Positions 25,119 through 33,761 of a stretch of DNA of 64,000 nt are shown in pieces (position 1 is the first letter of the stretch; each line of letters opens with the position of its first letter). Below the pieces are notes generated by a model. The model made no database searches and had not been told where the DNA came from. It was given only the letters and a program-made list of their open reading frames with translations. Origin of the DNA: Pseudomonadota bacterium. Lineage in GTDB: Bacteria > Pseudomonadota > Gammaproteobacteria > Steroidobacterales > Steroidobacteraceae. The stretch covers positions 186,001-250,000 of the forward strand of contig JADIZR010000001.1 in the NCBI GenBank assembly GCA_016704655.1, in the 5' to 3' direction. A program made the position numbers and the translations under genes.

Positions 25119-25832
25119 ATGGACACTGCGGTCATGCAGGCTTCAGATCCGACAGAGCCGCACACGTCGAGCACCGTCGACCAGTCGGTGGCGGGCCTGC
25201 GAATGCACGCGCTCGAGATGGGTGCGCTCGTCATCGAGCAGGTCGCCGCTGCGGTAAAGTCGCTGGTCGAGCGCGACGCAGCGCTGGCGCAGGCAGTGCT
25301 GGCGCGCGACAGCCGCGTGGACGCCTACGAGAAGCAGCTCGACCGCGACAGCCTCACCTTCATCGCCCTGCAGCAGCCCGTCGCGAATGACCTGCGGCTG
25401 GCACGCGCGATCGTGCGGATCGGGCGCGAGCTGGAGCGCGCAGGCGATGAGGCCAAGAAGATCGCGAGGTTTGCCCTTACCCTGGACATTGCCAACGATG
25501 GCGATCCCGTGCTTGCCGTCGGGCGCCAGTTGCGTCACATGGCGGCGCTTTCCGGCTCGATGCTGCGCAATGCCGTAAGGGCGGCCGACGAGATGGACCC
25601 CGGGCTCGCACGCAGCGTGCTCGAGCGCGATGCCGAACTCGATGCCGAGTTTGCCGCGGCGCTCCGTCTGGTGATGACGTACGTGCTGCAGGATCACCGC
25701 TTCCTGCGTCCCACGATCGACACGATCTTTGCGCTCAAGGGGCTGGAGCGCATCGGCGATCACGCGACCAATATCGCGGAGCAGGTGCTCTACATGATGG
25801 GTCAGGATCGCGAGCAGGCCGACGCGGCCTGA
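25119..25832 (+). CDS. phoU: PhoU-family protein (second copy), last gene of the pst operon
   Basis: A 237-residue PhoU-family protein eight bases after pstB. The two-fold repeated PhoU fold is recognisable: the first repeat has VRIGRELERAGDEAKKIARFAL near residue 100 and the second has GLERIGDHATNIAEQVLYMMG near the C terminus. It is more divergent than the copy at 18509; both metal motifs are present. The position at the end of pstSCAB is the usual place for phoU, so this is probably the copy tied to the transporter. The roles of the two copies cannot be told apart from sequence. It is convergent with dapD, 27 bases apart. Confidence 0.92.
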   Translation: MDTAVMQASDPTEPHTSSTVDQSVAGLRMHALEMGALVIEQVAAAVKSLVERDAALAQAVLARDSRVDAYEKQLDRDSLTFIALQQPVANDLRLARAIVRIGRELERAGDEAKKIARFALTLDIANDGDPVLAVGRQLRHMAALSGSMLRNAVRAADEMDPGLARSVLERDAELDAEFAAALRLVMTYVLQDHRFLRPTIDTIFALKGLERIGDHATNIAEQVLYMMGQDREQADAA

Positions 25833-25859
25833 GCCACGGCGATCGTCCCGCGCCCGGAC

Positions 25860-26702
<843 letters not shown>

Positions 26703-26840
26703 GGTCGTTCCGTCATGCAAGGGCAAGAAAGCCGTCACACTGCAACAATCTGGTAACGACTGCAGTAGATTCTATATCCTGACTGCCCGTTACCGCCCGA
26801 TTCACCGGCCGGCATGGGTGCAGGAGGGACTGTCGGCGAA

Positions 26841-28934
26841 ATGGGCGCGAAGCTGCGTGCAAGGATGCTGAAGGAGGCCTGGTTCGACCGGGATCTCAGC
26901 TGGCTCGAGTTCAACCGCCGGGTCCTGGCGGAAGCCATCGATGAGCGCGTGCCGCTGCTCGAACGCCTCAAGTTCCTGGCAATCTTCACCTCGAACCTGG
27001 ACGAGTTCTTCATGAAGCGCGTCGGTGCCATGCGCACCCGCGCCTACGCGAGCGGCAATCTGGCCGTCGTTGAGGAATTCAACGCGCACATCCATCGGTT
27101 GCGCGACGCGCTTTATCCGCTGCTCCTGCGCCGTGCCGCATGCTTCAAGGACCTGCGCCATCGGCTGGTGCGGCATGGGGTCAGGCTCGCGGCCTGGGAC
27201 GAGCTCTCGCCGGCCCAGCGCAACGAGGCGCGCGAGTATTTCGAGCGCCACGTATCACCGGCGCTCACCCCGCTGAGCCTCAATCCGTCACACCCGTTTC
27301 CCTTCATGTCGAACCTGTCGACCTCATGGGGCTTCGTGCTCAAGGAAGCTGACACGGGCGATCGCCTGCTGGTGCGGGTCAAGGTGCCGTCACAGTTGCC
27401 GCAATGGCTGCCGGTGCGCGCCGACGTCGAAGCCGGGCAGCGCTGCTTCGTTTCGCTGCAGGAGCTGGTGCAGGTGAACGCGGCCAGCCTGTTCCCTGGC
27501 GTCGAGATCGAAGGCACCACGCTCTTCCGGGTGTCGCGCAATGCCGACATCGCGATCGAGGAAGACAGCGACAACAGTATCAAGGAGATGGTCGAGGAGC
27601 AGGTGCGGCAGCGGCGGTTCCAGCCGGTCGTGCGGCTCGAGTTCGGCGAAGGTCCAGGCAGCGAGATCCGCGACAGCCTCGCTGCACGCTTCGATCTGCG
27701 CGAAAGCGACGTCTACGAATTGCCGGACATGCTCGACTATTCCGGCCTGTTCGAGATCGCTTCACTGCCGATCGTCGAGCTGCGCGATCCGCCCTGGTCC
27801 CCGCAGCCGCCGTTCGGCATCGATGCCGACACTGACATTTTCTCGGCCATTCGGGCGGGTGACGTGCTGGTGCATCACCCGTACGAGAGCTTCGACGCCT
27901 CGGTCGAGCGATTCATCCGCGACGCTGCCGACGATCCGGGCACGACCACGATCAAGATGACGGTGTACCGGCTCGGCGACGACACGCCGTTCGTCCGCTC
28001 ATTGATGAAGGCAGCGGAGAACGGCAAGCAGGTGGCCTGCCTGGTCGAACTCAAGGCGCGCTTCGACGAGGAGCGCAACCTGCACTGGGCCGAAGAACTG
28101 CAGAAGGCCGGGGACCACGTCCTTTACGGCTTCCGCGGCCTCAAGACCCACACCAAGCTCGCGCTCGTCGTGCGCAAGGAAGGGGACGGGTTGCGCAGCT
28201 ACGTTCACATCGGCACAGGAAACTACCACGTCAAGACCGCGCGGATGTACACGGACTTCGGCCTGTTCACGTGCGACCCGGTACTGACGCGCGACGTCGT
28301 CACGCTGTTTCACCACCTGACCGGGTATTCGCGCTCACCGCGTTTCGAAAAGCTGCTGGTCGCACCGCTCAACATGCGCACCCGCTTCATCGACCTGATC
28401 GCACGCGAGGCAGCCAACGCTCGCGCGGGCCGCCCGGCCCGGATCATCGTCAAGGTGAACCAGCTCGAAGACGGGCCGATCTGCGAGGCGCTCTGTGATG
28501 CGTCGAATGCGGGCGTGCCGATCGACCTGATCGTGCGCGGATTCTGCTGCCTGCGGCCCGGCATCGCTGGTCTCACGGAGAATATCCGTGTGCGTTCGAT
28601 CATCGGACGGTTCCTCGAACACGGTCGCGTGTTCCATTTTGCGAACGCCAGCGAAGACCCGCTTGCAGGCGACTTCCTGCTCGGTTCGGCCGACTGGATG
28701 GATCGCAACCTGTCGCGTCGTGTCGAGGCCGTGGCGCCCGTCGAGAACCGGCACCTGAAGGAACGACTCTGGGAAGTGCTGCAGCTGCAGCTTGCCGACG
28801 AGCGCAATGCCTGGATCATGCAGGCGGACGGCAGCTATGTGCAGTGCACGACCAACAGCCGCGCGCCCAAGATCGCGCGCGAGGGCACGCACGTCACGCT
28901 GATGAAGCGAACGAAGCAGCGCATCCGCCGCTGA
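26841..28934 (+). CDS. ppk1: Polyphosphate kinase 1
   Basis: About 697 residues; makes inorganic polyphosphate from ATP. The N-terminal domain starts WFDRDLSWLEFNRRVLAEA and continues LKFLAIFTSNLDEFFMKRVG. Catalytic-region motifs include TTIKMTVYRLGDDTPFV, LVELKARFDEERN, KTHTKLALVVRKE with the phosphorylated histidine, GTGNYHVKTARMYTD, and the C-terminal SADWMDRNLSRRVEAVAPV. ATG 26841 has GGAGGG about 12 bases upstream; ATG 26814 would add nine residues. It is divergent from dapD. The intergenic bases 26740-26757 hold CTGCAAC and TGGTAAC at 11-bp spacing, a weak Pho-box-like pair. Placement among Pho genes fits a role in phosphate storage. Confidence 0.95.
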   Translation: MGAKLRARMLKEAWFDRDLSWLEFNRRVLAEAIDERVPLLERLKFLAIFTSNLDEFFMKRVGAMRTRAYASGNLAVVEEFNAHIHRLRDALYPLLLRRAACFKDLRHRLVRHGVRLAAWDELSPAQRNEAREYFERHVSPALTPLSLNPSHPFPFMSNLSTSWGFVLKEADTGDRLLVRVKVPSQLPQWLPVRADVEAGQRCFVSLQELVQVNAASLFPGVEIEGTTLFRVSRNADIAIEEDSDNSIKEMVEEQVRQRRFQPVVRLEFGEGPGSEIRDSLAARFDLRESDVYELPDMLDYSGLFEIASLPIVELRDPPWSPQPPFGIDADTDIFSAIRAGDVLVHHPYESFDASVERFIRDAADDPGTTTIKMTVYRLGDDTPFVRSLMKAAENGKQVACLVELKARFDEERNLHWAEELQKAGDHVLYGFRGLKTHTKLALVVRKEGDGLRSYVHIGTGNYHVKTARMYTDFGLFTCDPVLTRDVVTLFHHLTGYSRSPRFEKLLVAPLNMRTRFIDLIAREAANARAGRPARIIVKVNQLEDGPICEALCDASNAGVPIDLIVRGFCCLRPGIAGLTENIRVRSIIGRFLEHGRVFHFANASEDPLAGDFLLGSADWMDRNLSRRVEAVAPVENRHLKERLWEVLQLQLADERNAWIMQADGSYVQCTTNSRAPKIAREGTHVTLMKRTKQRIRR

Positions 28935-28982
28935 TCTCGATCCGTTGCCGGATAGGCGCGTCGCCTGAACCCCGTTGCGGGC

Positions 28983-29036
28983 CTGCAAGGAAACCTCAAT
29001 ACGCGCGCAATACGCCTGTAGCAACCGACCTCTAAT
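28983..29036 (+). promoter_or_regulatory. Possible Pho box array and -10 element before phoA
   Basis: Four 7-bp units lie at exact 11-bp spacing: CTGCAAG (28983), CCTCAAT (28994), GCGCAAT (29005) and CTGTAGC (29016). They resemble the CTGCAAT half-site seen before the porin better than the textbook CTGTCAT. A TCTAAT at 29031-29036 would serve as the -10 box. Individual matches are weak; the phasing and the identity of the gene give the support. Confidence 0.45.
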
Positions 29037-29087
29037 GTCCGGGTCCTCGACAGCACCTCACCTGCCGATGGCAAAGGACACCCGAAC

Positions 29088-30713
29088 ATGAAGTCGAACT
29101 CCAGGATCTCGCTCGTCGTCGCCGCCAGCCTGACCGTGCTGGGCGGAGCTGCCGCCCCGGCGCTGGCCGACAATGTCTTAGCTGCGCCCGTACCCACCTC
29201 GGGCGCCGAATGGTTCCGCGCCGGCAGGTCCGCCGTCCAGTCGAACAGGCTGGTGAACCGCGACCTGAACACGCGCCGCGCGAAGAACGTCATTCTCTTC
29301 GTCGGTGACGGCATGGGCGTGTCCACAGTCACCGCGGCCCGTATCCTCGACGGCCAGCAGCGCGGCGTCGACGGTGAGTGGAACCGGCTCAGCTTCGAGA
29401 AGTTCAGCGACCTCGCCTTGTCGGTAACGGCGAGTGCGAATCAGCAGACGTCGGATTCGGCGCCGACCGCAACGGCCATGGTGGCCGGCATCAAGACCAA
29501 CGACGGCGCCATCTCCGTCGACCAGAGCATTACCCGCAAGGAGTTCTGCGCCGAAGCCACGCGCGCGAAGCGGGTCAGGACGATCATGGAGCGTGCCGAG
29601 GAGCGCGGGATGTCGACCGGCGTGGTGTCGACCGCCCGCATCACGCATGCGACGCCCGCGGTCAACTATGCCCACATCAGCAACCGCGACTGGGAAGCGA
29701 ACAACACGATCGACAGGGACCTTGGCGCCAATGTGCTGCCGGCGGGTTGCACGAAGGTCAAGGACATCGCGGCGCAGCTGGTTGACTTCAAGGTCGGCAA
29801 CGGCCTGGAAGTCGCGCTGGGTGGAGGTCGCCCGTACTTCGAGCCGAACACCAAGGCCGATCCCGAGTACCCGAGCCGCATGGGGAACCGCACGGACGGT
29901 CGCGACCTGACTGCCGAGTGGGCGGCCAAGCCAGGTGCGGCCTATGTCTGGAACAAGGCGCAATTCGACGCCGTCGATCCCAGGCGCACCAGGCGCCTGC
30001 TGGGCCTGTTTGAGCCCTCACACGTGAAGTACGAAGCCGATCGGGCCAACGACACCGCAGGTGAGCCCTCGGTAGCCGAGATGACCCGCAAGGCGATCGA
30101 GATGCTGCAGAAAAATCCCAAGGGCTTCTACCTGATGGTCGAGGGCGGCCGCATCGACCACGCTCACCACGCCGGCAACGCCTATCGCGCGCTGACCGAC
30201 ACCATCGCGCTGGCCGAGGCCGTGAAGGTTGCCCGCGAAATGACCGACGACGAAGACACCCTGATCATCGTCACGGCGGATCACAGCCACACGCTGTCGA
30301 TCGCGGGATACCCGTCCCGGGGCAATCCGATCCTCGGCAAGGCGGACACAGGTCTCGGCCTGCTCGGCGTTTCGCCCGTGGCAACCGACTCGCTCGGCCT
30401 GCCGTACACGACGCTCGGCTACCTGAACGGCCCGGGCGGCTGGACCGGCAATGGTTCCCGGCGCGAGCTCAATCCGGCGACGGAACTCTACACGGCGGAG
30501 ATTCCGTTCACCGGCAAGCGGCCTGACCTGACCAGTGTCGACACGACGAACCCGAACTACCTGCAGGAATCGGCGATCCCGACCCTGGGCGCAGAGACGC
30601 ATGCCGGTGAGGACGTCGCGATCTACGCGAACGGGCCGCGTTCGTACCTGGTCCGCGGCACGCTCGAGCAGAACGCCATCTACCACGTGATGGCCAGCGC
30701 CCTGGGCCTGTGA
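29088..30713 (+). CDS. phoA: Alkaline phosphatase
   Basis: A 541-residue exported alkaline phosphatase that releases phosphate from organic monoesters in the periplasm. The signal peptide is ISLVVAASLTVLGGAAAPALA, cut near residue 28. The nucleophile is Ser124 in TSDSAPTATAMVAG. Metal ligands are visible in VILFVGDGMGVST (Asp), VEGGRIDHAHHAGN (Glu, Asp, His), VTADHSH (Asp, His) and ETHAGEDVAIYA (His). It resembles the larger PhoA type with an insertion between residues 400 and 500 relative to E. coli (471). The upstream phased repeats suggest PhoB control. A hairpin at 30739-30768 follows its stop. Confidence 0.95.
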   Translation: MKSNSRISLVVAASLTVLGGAAAPALADNVLAAPVPTSGAEWFRAGRSAVQSNRLVNRDLNTRRAKNVILFVGDGMGVSTVTAARILDGQQRGVDGEWNRLSFEKFSDLALSVTASANQQTSDSAPTATAMVAGIKTNDGAISVDQSITRKEFCAEATRAKRVRTIMERAEERGMSTGVVSTARITHATPAVNYAHISNRDWEANNTIDRDLGANVLPAGCTKVKDIAAQLVDFKVGNGLEVALGGGRPYFEPNTKADPEYPSRMGNRTDGRDLTAEWAAKPGAAYVWNKAQFDAVDPRRTRRLLGLFEPSHVKYEADRANDTAGEPSVAEMTRKAIEMLQKNPKGFYLMVEGGRIDHAHHAGNAYRALTDTIALAEAVKVAREMTDDEDTLIIVTADHSHTLSIAGYPSRGNPILGKADTGLGLLGVSPVATDSLGLPYTTLGYLNGPGGWTGNGSRRELNPATELYTAEIPFTGKRPDLTSVDTTNPNYLQESAIPTLGAETHAGEDVAIYANGPRSYLVRGTLEQNAIYHVMASALGL

Positions 30714-30738
30714 CCTTCGACCCGGCTTGCAGCCTGCC

Positions 30739-30768
30739 GACGGGAGGGGCCATAGGGCCTCTCCCGTC
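30739..30768 (+). terminator. Hairpin after phoA, possible terminator
   Basis: GACGGGAGGGGCC pairs with GGCCTCTCCCGTC around a short loop with one mismatch. Only a TCTTCG tail follows, so termination would be weak; it may instead protect the phoA transcript end or attenuate expression of the next genes. Confidence 0.5.
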
Positions 30769-30786
30769 TTCGCATCGGATCAAATC

Positions 30787-31500
30787 ATGAACGCATCGAT
30801 ACGCAGTTTCGTCATGCCCTGGTTGGCACTCGCGCTGGTCGCCTGCAGCGCCAGGCCGCCCGTGCCGCAGCTCGACCTGGCGCAATCACCGCCACCCGTC
30901 GCGGCCGAGTTCCGCACGACCGTCGAGTCCGCGCAAGGCGGCAAGTCGTCGGCACAGTGGCGCTTCTGGCGCTCGCACGATCGGATCGAGCGCGAGAATC
31001 CTGCGGCGCAATCCGGGGACCTCTGGGTGCGGGACGACAAGACCCTGTTCCACACGCGCCTGTACCACGCCGACCGGCGCGGCATCGAATACCGCAGCGA
31101 AGACCTGCAGATTCTGAACGCTGCCCCGGACTGGGCTGCCCTGGCTACGCTGCTGGATCCACGCCTGGTCGGAGTGCTGCACGAGCGTGAGAGTGGATGG
31201 CGCGATGGTTACCCGTACCGTCGGTACACAGGCGCGAGCGGGGAGGTTGCGTGGGACATTACCGTCCGCACCGACCAGATGTTGCCGACCCGCATCGAAC
31301 GGCGCAGCGCCGATCGCCAGCTGGAGACCGTCGAGCTGCTGCGCTCCTTCGAGTTTGGCAGGTCGCCCTGGGAACCCCCGGCTTCCGCTGATTACGACAT
31401 ACTCGACTTTGCCGACCTTGGCGATCGCGAGCGAGATCCGTTCGTGATGCGGGTTCAGGCGGACGAAGGCGGGAGACACCTGCATGGCCATGCACACTGA
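30787..31500 (+). CDS. Predicted outer membrane lipoprotein, function unknown
   Basis: A 237-residue protein with a lipoprotein signal peptide: MNASIRSFVMPWLALALVAC ends in a lipobox (LVAC), so Cys20 would be lipidated. The mature protein has proline-rich residues at its start, then RTTVESAQGGKSSAQWRFWRSHDRIERENP and repeated Trp/Arg-rich strand-like segments (YEYRSED-like, GEVAWDITVRTDQMLPTRIERRSADRQLE), suggestive of a beta-rich lipid- or surface-binding fold. I do not recognise a named family. It follows phoA at 73 bases and could be in the same transcript; the next gene overlaps its end by 17 bases. Confidence 0.75.
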   Translation: MNASIRSFVMPWLALALVACSARPPVPQLDLAQSPPPVAAEFRTTVESAQGGKSSAQWRFWRSHDRIERENPAAQSGDLWVRDDKTLFHTRLYHADRRGIEYRSEDLQILNAAPDWAALATLLDPRLVGVLHERESGWRDGYPYRRYTGASGEVAWDITVRTDQMLPTRIERRSADRQLETVELLRSFEFGRSPWEPPASADYDILDFADLGDRERDPFVMRVQADEGGRHLHGHAH

Positions 31501-31837
31501 CGCGGCGTTGCGTTTTCCGGCCTGGCTGATCGCGGCCTCGGTCGTGGTTGGCGTCGCGCTGGGCCTCTGGCAGGTCGGCGTGTTCGATCGTTCCACCCAT
31601 GGCGAGAGTGGCGCCAGCGCCCATGCAGCTGCAGGTCAGTTGCGCAACCCGGCGAGGACCGTGGCGGCTGATGTAACAGCTGGGGCATTCGCGTCGTCGC
31701 TCAACCGGGTCAGCGGCCGCGAAGCCGAACGGCCGATAAATACGATTGATCAGCCGGCAGGCGAACCGGATCCAGAAGTTCGCGCGGAATCCGACGCCCT
31801 GCAGGCTGCATTGGCCGCCGAGCAGGCCAGTCACTGA
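31484..31837 (+). CDS. Small single-pass membrane protein, function unknown
   Basis: A 117-residue protein with one membrane segment near residues 12-32 (PAWLIAASVVVGVALGLWQVG) and a low-complexity Ala/Gly/Ser/Arg-rich remainder without recognised domain. The N-in orientation with a periplasmic tail is the simpler reading. Its ATG lies inside the end of the lipoprotein gene (17-base overlap), which suggests coupled translation. I recognise no homologue. The gene is plausible because of the membrane segment and the codon pattern, but it is short. Confidence 0.6.
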   Translation: MAMHTDAALRFPAWLIAASVVVGVALGLWQVGVFDRSTHGESGASAHAAAGQLRNPARTVAADVTAGAFASSLNRVSGREAERPINTIDQPAGEPDPEVRAESDALQAALAAEQASH

Positions 31838-31929
31838 TCCATCGCGGCTCGCGGTAGACTGCAATCGGGGCTGAGCCGGCGCGAGCGCCGCGCAACGTCC
31901 ATCGATCCATCACCAAGCAGGAACACGCC

Positions 31930-32616
31930 GTGCCTAACAGGATCTCCATTGGCCGCTCTGTCCGGAGCGCGGCCGTCGGGACAATGCTCTATCTGCTCGG
32001 GGCTGCGTTGTTTGCAGGTTCTGTCCAGGCGAGGACCACCGTCAAGGGCACCTGGCAGGAAGGTGCGCCGCGCAAGCAGTCGTTCTCCCGGGTGCTGGTC
32101 GTCGGTGTCAGCCCGAACGTCAACCAGCGTTGTGCGTTCGAATTCTTCATGGCGTCGCAGCTGCAGAGCGAGTCAGTCGAGGCAATCCGGAGCTGCGACG
32201 CGGTCAAGGAAAAGAACCCGCTGACCCTCGAGAGCATCGAGCAGGCGATCGCAGCTGCACAAGCCGACGCCGTGCTGGCGACCAGTCTCATTGCCAGGGA
32301 AGTCGAAATGAAGGAAGGCGGCAGCAGGGACACGCGCGGCACCGCATCGTACAAGGCCACGGACATGGGTTTTACGACCGGGTACTACGGCATGTATGGC
32401 GTACCGGTCATCTATGGTGAGTTCGCGACGGCACCCGCATTCACGATTGCCCAGGGCCAGGCTCAGGTCTCGTCGAGGTTTTACCAGACACGGGACAAAG
32501 CCCTGATTTATACGCTGGACACCAAAGCAACCAAGCTTGAGTCGTCCGACGGTGCCCTGCACGACTTTGCCAAGGCAATTGCCGACAAGCTGCGTCGAGA
32601 AGGGTTGACCCGCTAG
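31930..32616 (+). CDS. Exported protein of unknown function, DUF4136-like
   Basis: A 228-residue protein starting at GTG 31930, with a signal peptide (VGTMLYLLGAALFAGSVQA) cut near residue 34. The mature part KGTWQEGAPRKQSFSRVLVVGVSPNVNQRCAFEFF is reminiscent of small exported proteins that bind nucleoside-like or peptidoglycan ligands (DUF4136/LpoB-like alpha-beta fold), with the later AAQADAVLATSLIAREVEM and YTLDTKATKLESSDGALHDFAKAIADKLRREGL. The family assignment is tentative. It follows the membrane protein by 92 bases and could close a phoA-linked transcript. Two cysteines (QRCAFEF and RSCDAV) could form a disulfide. Confidence 0.65.
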   Translation: MPNRISIGRSVRSAAVGTMLYLLGAALFAGSVQARTTVKGTWQEGAPRKQSFSRVLVVGVSPNVNQRCAFEFFMASQLQSESVEAIRSCDAVKEKNPLTLESIEQAIAAAQADAVLATSLIAREVEMKEGGSRDTRGTASYKATDMGFTTGYYGMYGVPVIYGEFATAPAFTIAQGQAQVSSRFYQTRDKALIYTLDTKATKLESSDGALHDFAKAIADKLRREGLTR

Positions 32617-32669
32617 CCGGCCTTCCGTGGCGATTTAAAGTTGAACAGGACCGGGCGCTGAAACGGTAT

Positions 32670-33212
32670 CTAAACCGGCCAGAACGATACGACCGCGCGA
32701 GCGAAAGCCGCACCGATCGCCGCCCCCGCGAGAACATCGGTCGGGTAGTGGAGCCCCAGCACCACGCGCGAAGCCGCCACCAGCAACGCGAAAGGGACGA
32801 GCAGCAGGGCGAGTTCCGGCGCGTGAGTCGTCGCGATCAGCGTGAAGCTGACGGCGTGCAGCGTATGGCCGGATGGAAAGCTGTACCGATCGAGCGGGGC
32901 TGCACCCGACTGAATGCTCGAGTAGGAGATGAACGGGCGCTCGCGCAGCAGGCGATGTTTCAGTTGCCGGTACAGCGCCGTGCCGGCGAGTCCGGCGACC
33001 GCCATCTGGGTAGCCACGAGGGCGCCCTGCGGGCCGCTCAGCGCGAAGGCCAGCATCAGCACATACCAGAAGATGCCGTCGCCGAGCCGGCTGACCGTCA
33101 CGAACAGCCGGCGCGCCGGGATGTAGTGGCAGCCTCGATTCACCCGCACGCAGAGTGCGTGTTCTGCGTGGTCGAAGCGTTGCCAGAGTCCGGTCGTGAC
33201 TGTCGACGTCAT
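32670..33212 (-). CDS. PAP2-family membrane phosphatase
   Basis: A 180-residue integral membrane phosphatase. The three PAP2 motifs are complete: KHRLLRERPF near residue 85, FPSGHTLHAV near 112 and SRVVLGLHYPTDVLAG near 150. About five membrane segments surround them. Family members dephosphorylate phosphatidate, undecaprenyl pyrophosphate or phosphatidylglycerol phosphate. Its place among phosphate-starvation genes, and the presence of uppS elsewhere in the window, do not decide between them. It is on the minus strand, upstream in direction of transcription lies dapC at 33736, and 524 bases separate the two. Confidence 0.92.
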   Translation of the reverse strand: MTSTVTTGLWQRFDHAEHALCVRVNRGCHYIPARRLFVTVSRLGDGIFWYVLMLAFALSGPQGALVATQMAVAGLAGTALYRQLKHRLLRERPFISYSSIQSGAAPLDRYSFPSGHTLHAVSFTLIATTHAPELALLLVPFALLVAASRVVLGLHYPTDVLAGAAIGAAFARAVVSFWPV

Positions 33213-33512
33213 GCGCGCCTCCTGCCCGGCGCGGCTGGATTGCGCCGGCCTGTTGGCCCACCTTAGTCATCTGTTGCGACGATTCCGTGGCAGCTCTGTT
33301 GCAGAGTGCTTACAGGCAGGCACTTATGTCCAATTGCGAGGGGCAACAGCCAGGTGGGCTGTCACGAATTGGTCAGGGTTCAGGCTCGAGGTCGGTGTCA
33401 TCGATCGTTCAAACAACCGTCATATTCATCGTGCAAGCTGCCCGGTTACAGTCGCGGCGGATCGGGTCACGCCAAGGCACAGGCACGAGCAGGACAGGGG
33501 GAGAGCGGGACA
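33213..33512. other. 300-base gene-free divergent region
   Basis: No supported gene between the PAP2 phosphatase and the small plus-strand gene at 33513. The stretch is relatively AT-rich in its middle and probably holds the divergent promoters. CTGTCAC (33359-33365) followed after four bases by TGGTCAG (33370-33376) is a moderate Pho-box match. Confidence 0.5.
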
Positions 33513-33761
33513 ATGACAAGCAACGGCAGTAGCTGGAACGCGATCATGCAGTACTCATTTCTGCATGTGTTTGCCAACGACGGGCTGATCGACCGTGACG
33601 AATTGCAGATGCTCGAGCGCCTCGCTCTGCAGGACGGCACCGTGGACGACAAGGAAAAGGACGTGCTCACTCGCGTTTTCGCCCGGGTGAACCCGCAGAC
33701 CGTCGATCCGGGCGTCTGGGAAGAACTGCAGCGCTTCAAGGCGCGGTTCGACATTCCCTGA
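33513..33761 (+). CDS. Small acidic TerB/EF-hand-like protein, function unknown
   Basis: An 82-residue protein, MTSNGSSWNAIMQYSFLHV and onward. Its core DGLIDRDELQMLERLAL followed by DGTVDDKEKDVLTRVFARV looks like two acidic helix-loop-helix units, as in TerB-like or degenerate EF-hand proteins. ATG 33513 has GAGAG/GGGA upstream. The 3' end overlaps the end of dapC on the other strand by 26 bases. It has a larger relative in style at 57098. No function can be assigned. Confidence 0.65.
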   Translation: MTSNGSSWNAIMQYSFLHVFANDGLIDRDELQMLERLALQDGTVDDKEKDVLTRVFARVNPQTVDPGVWEELQRFKARFDIP

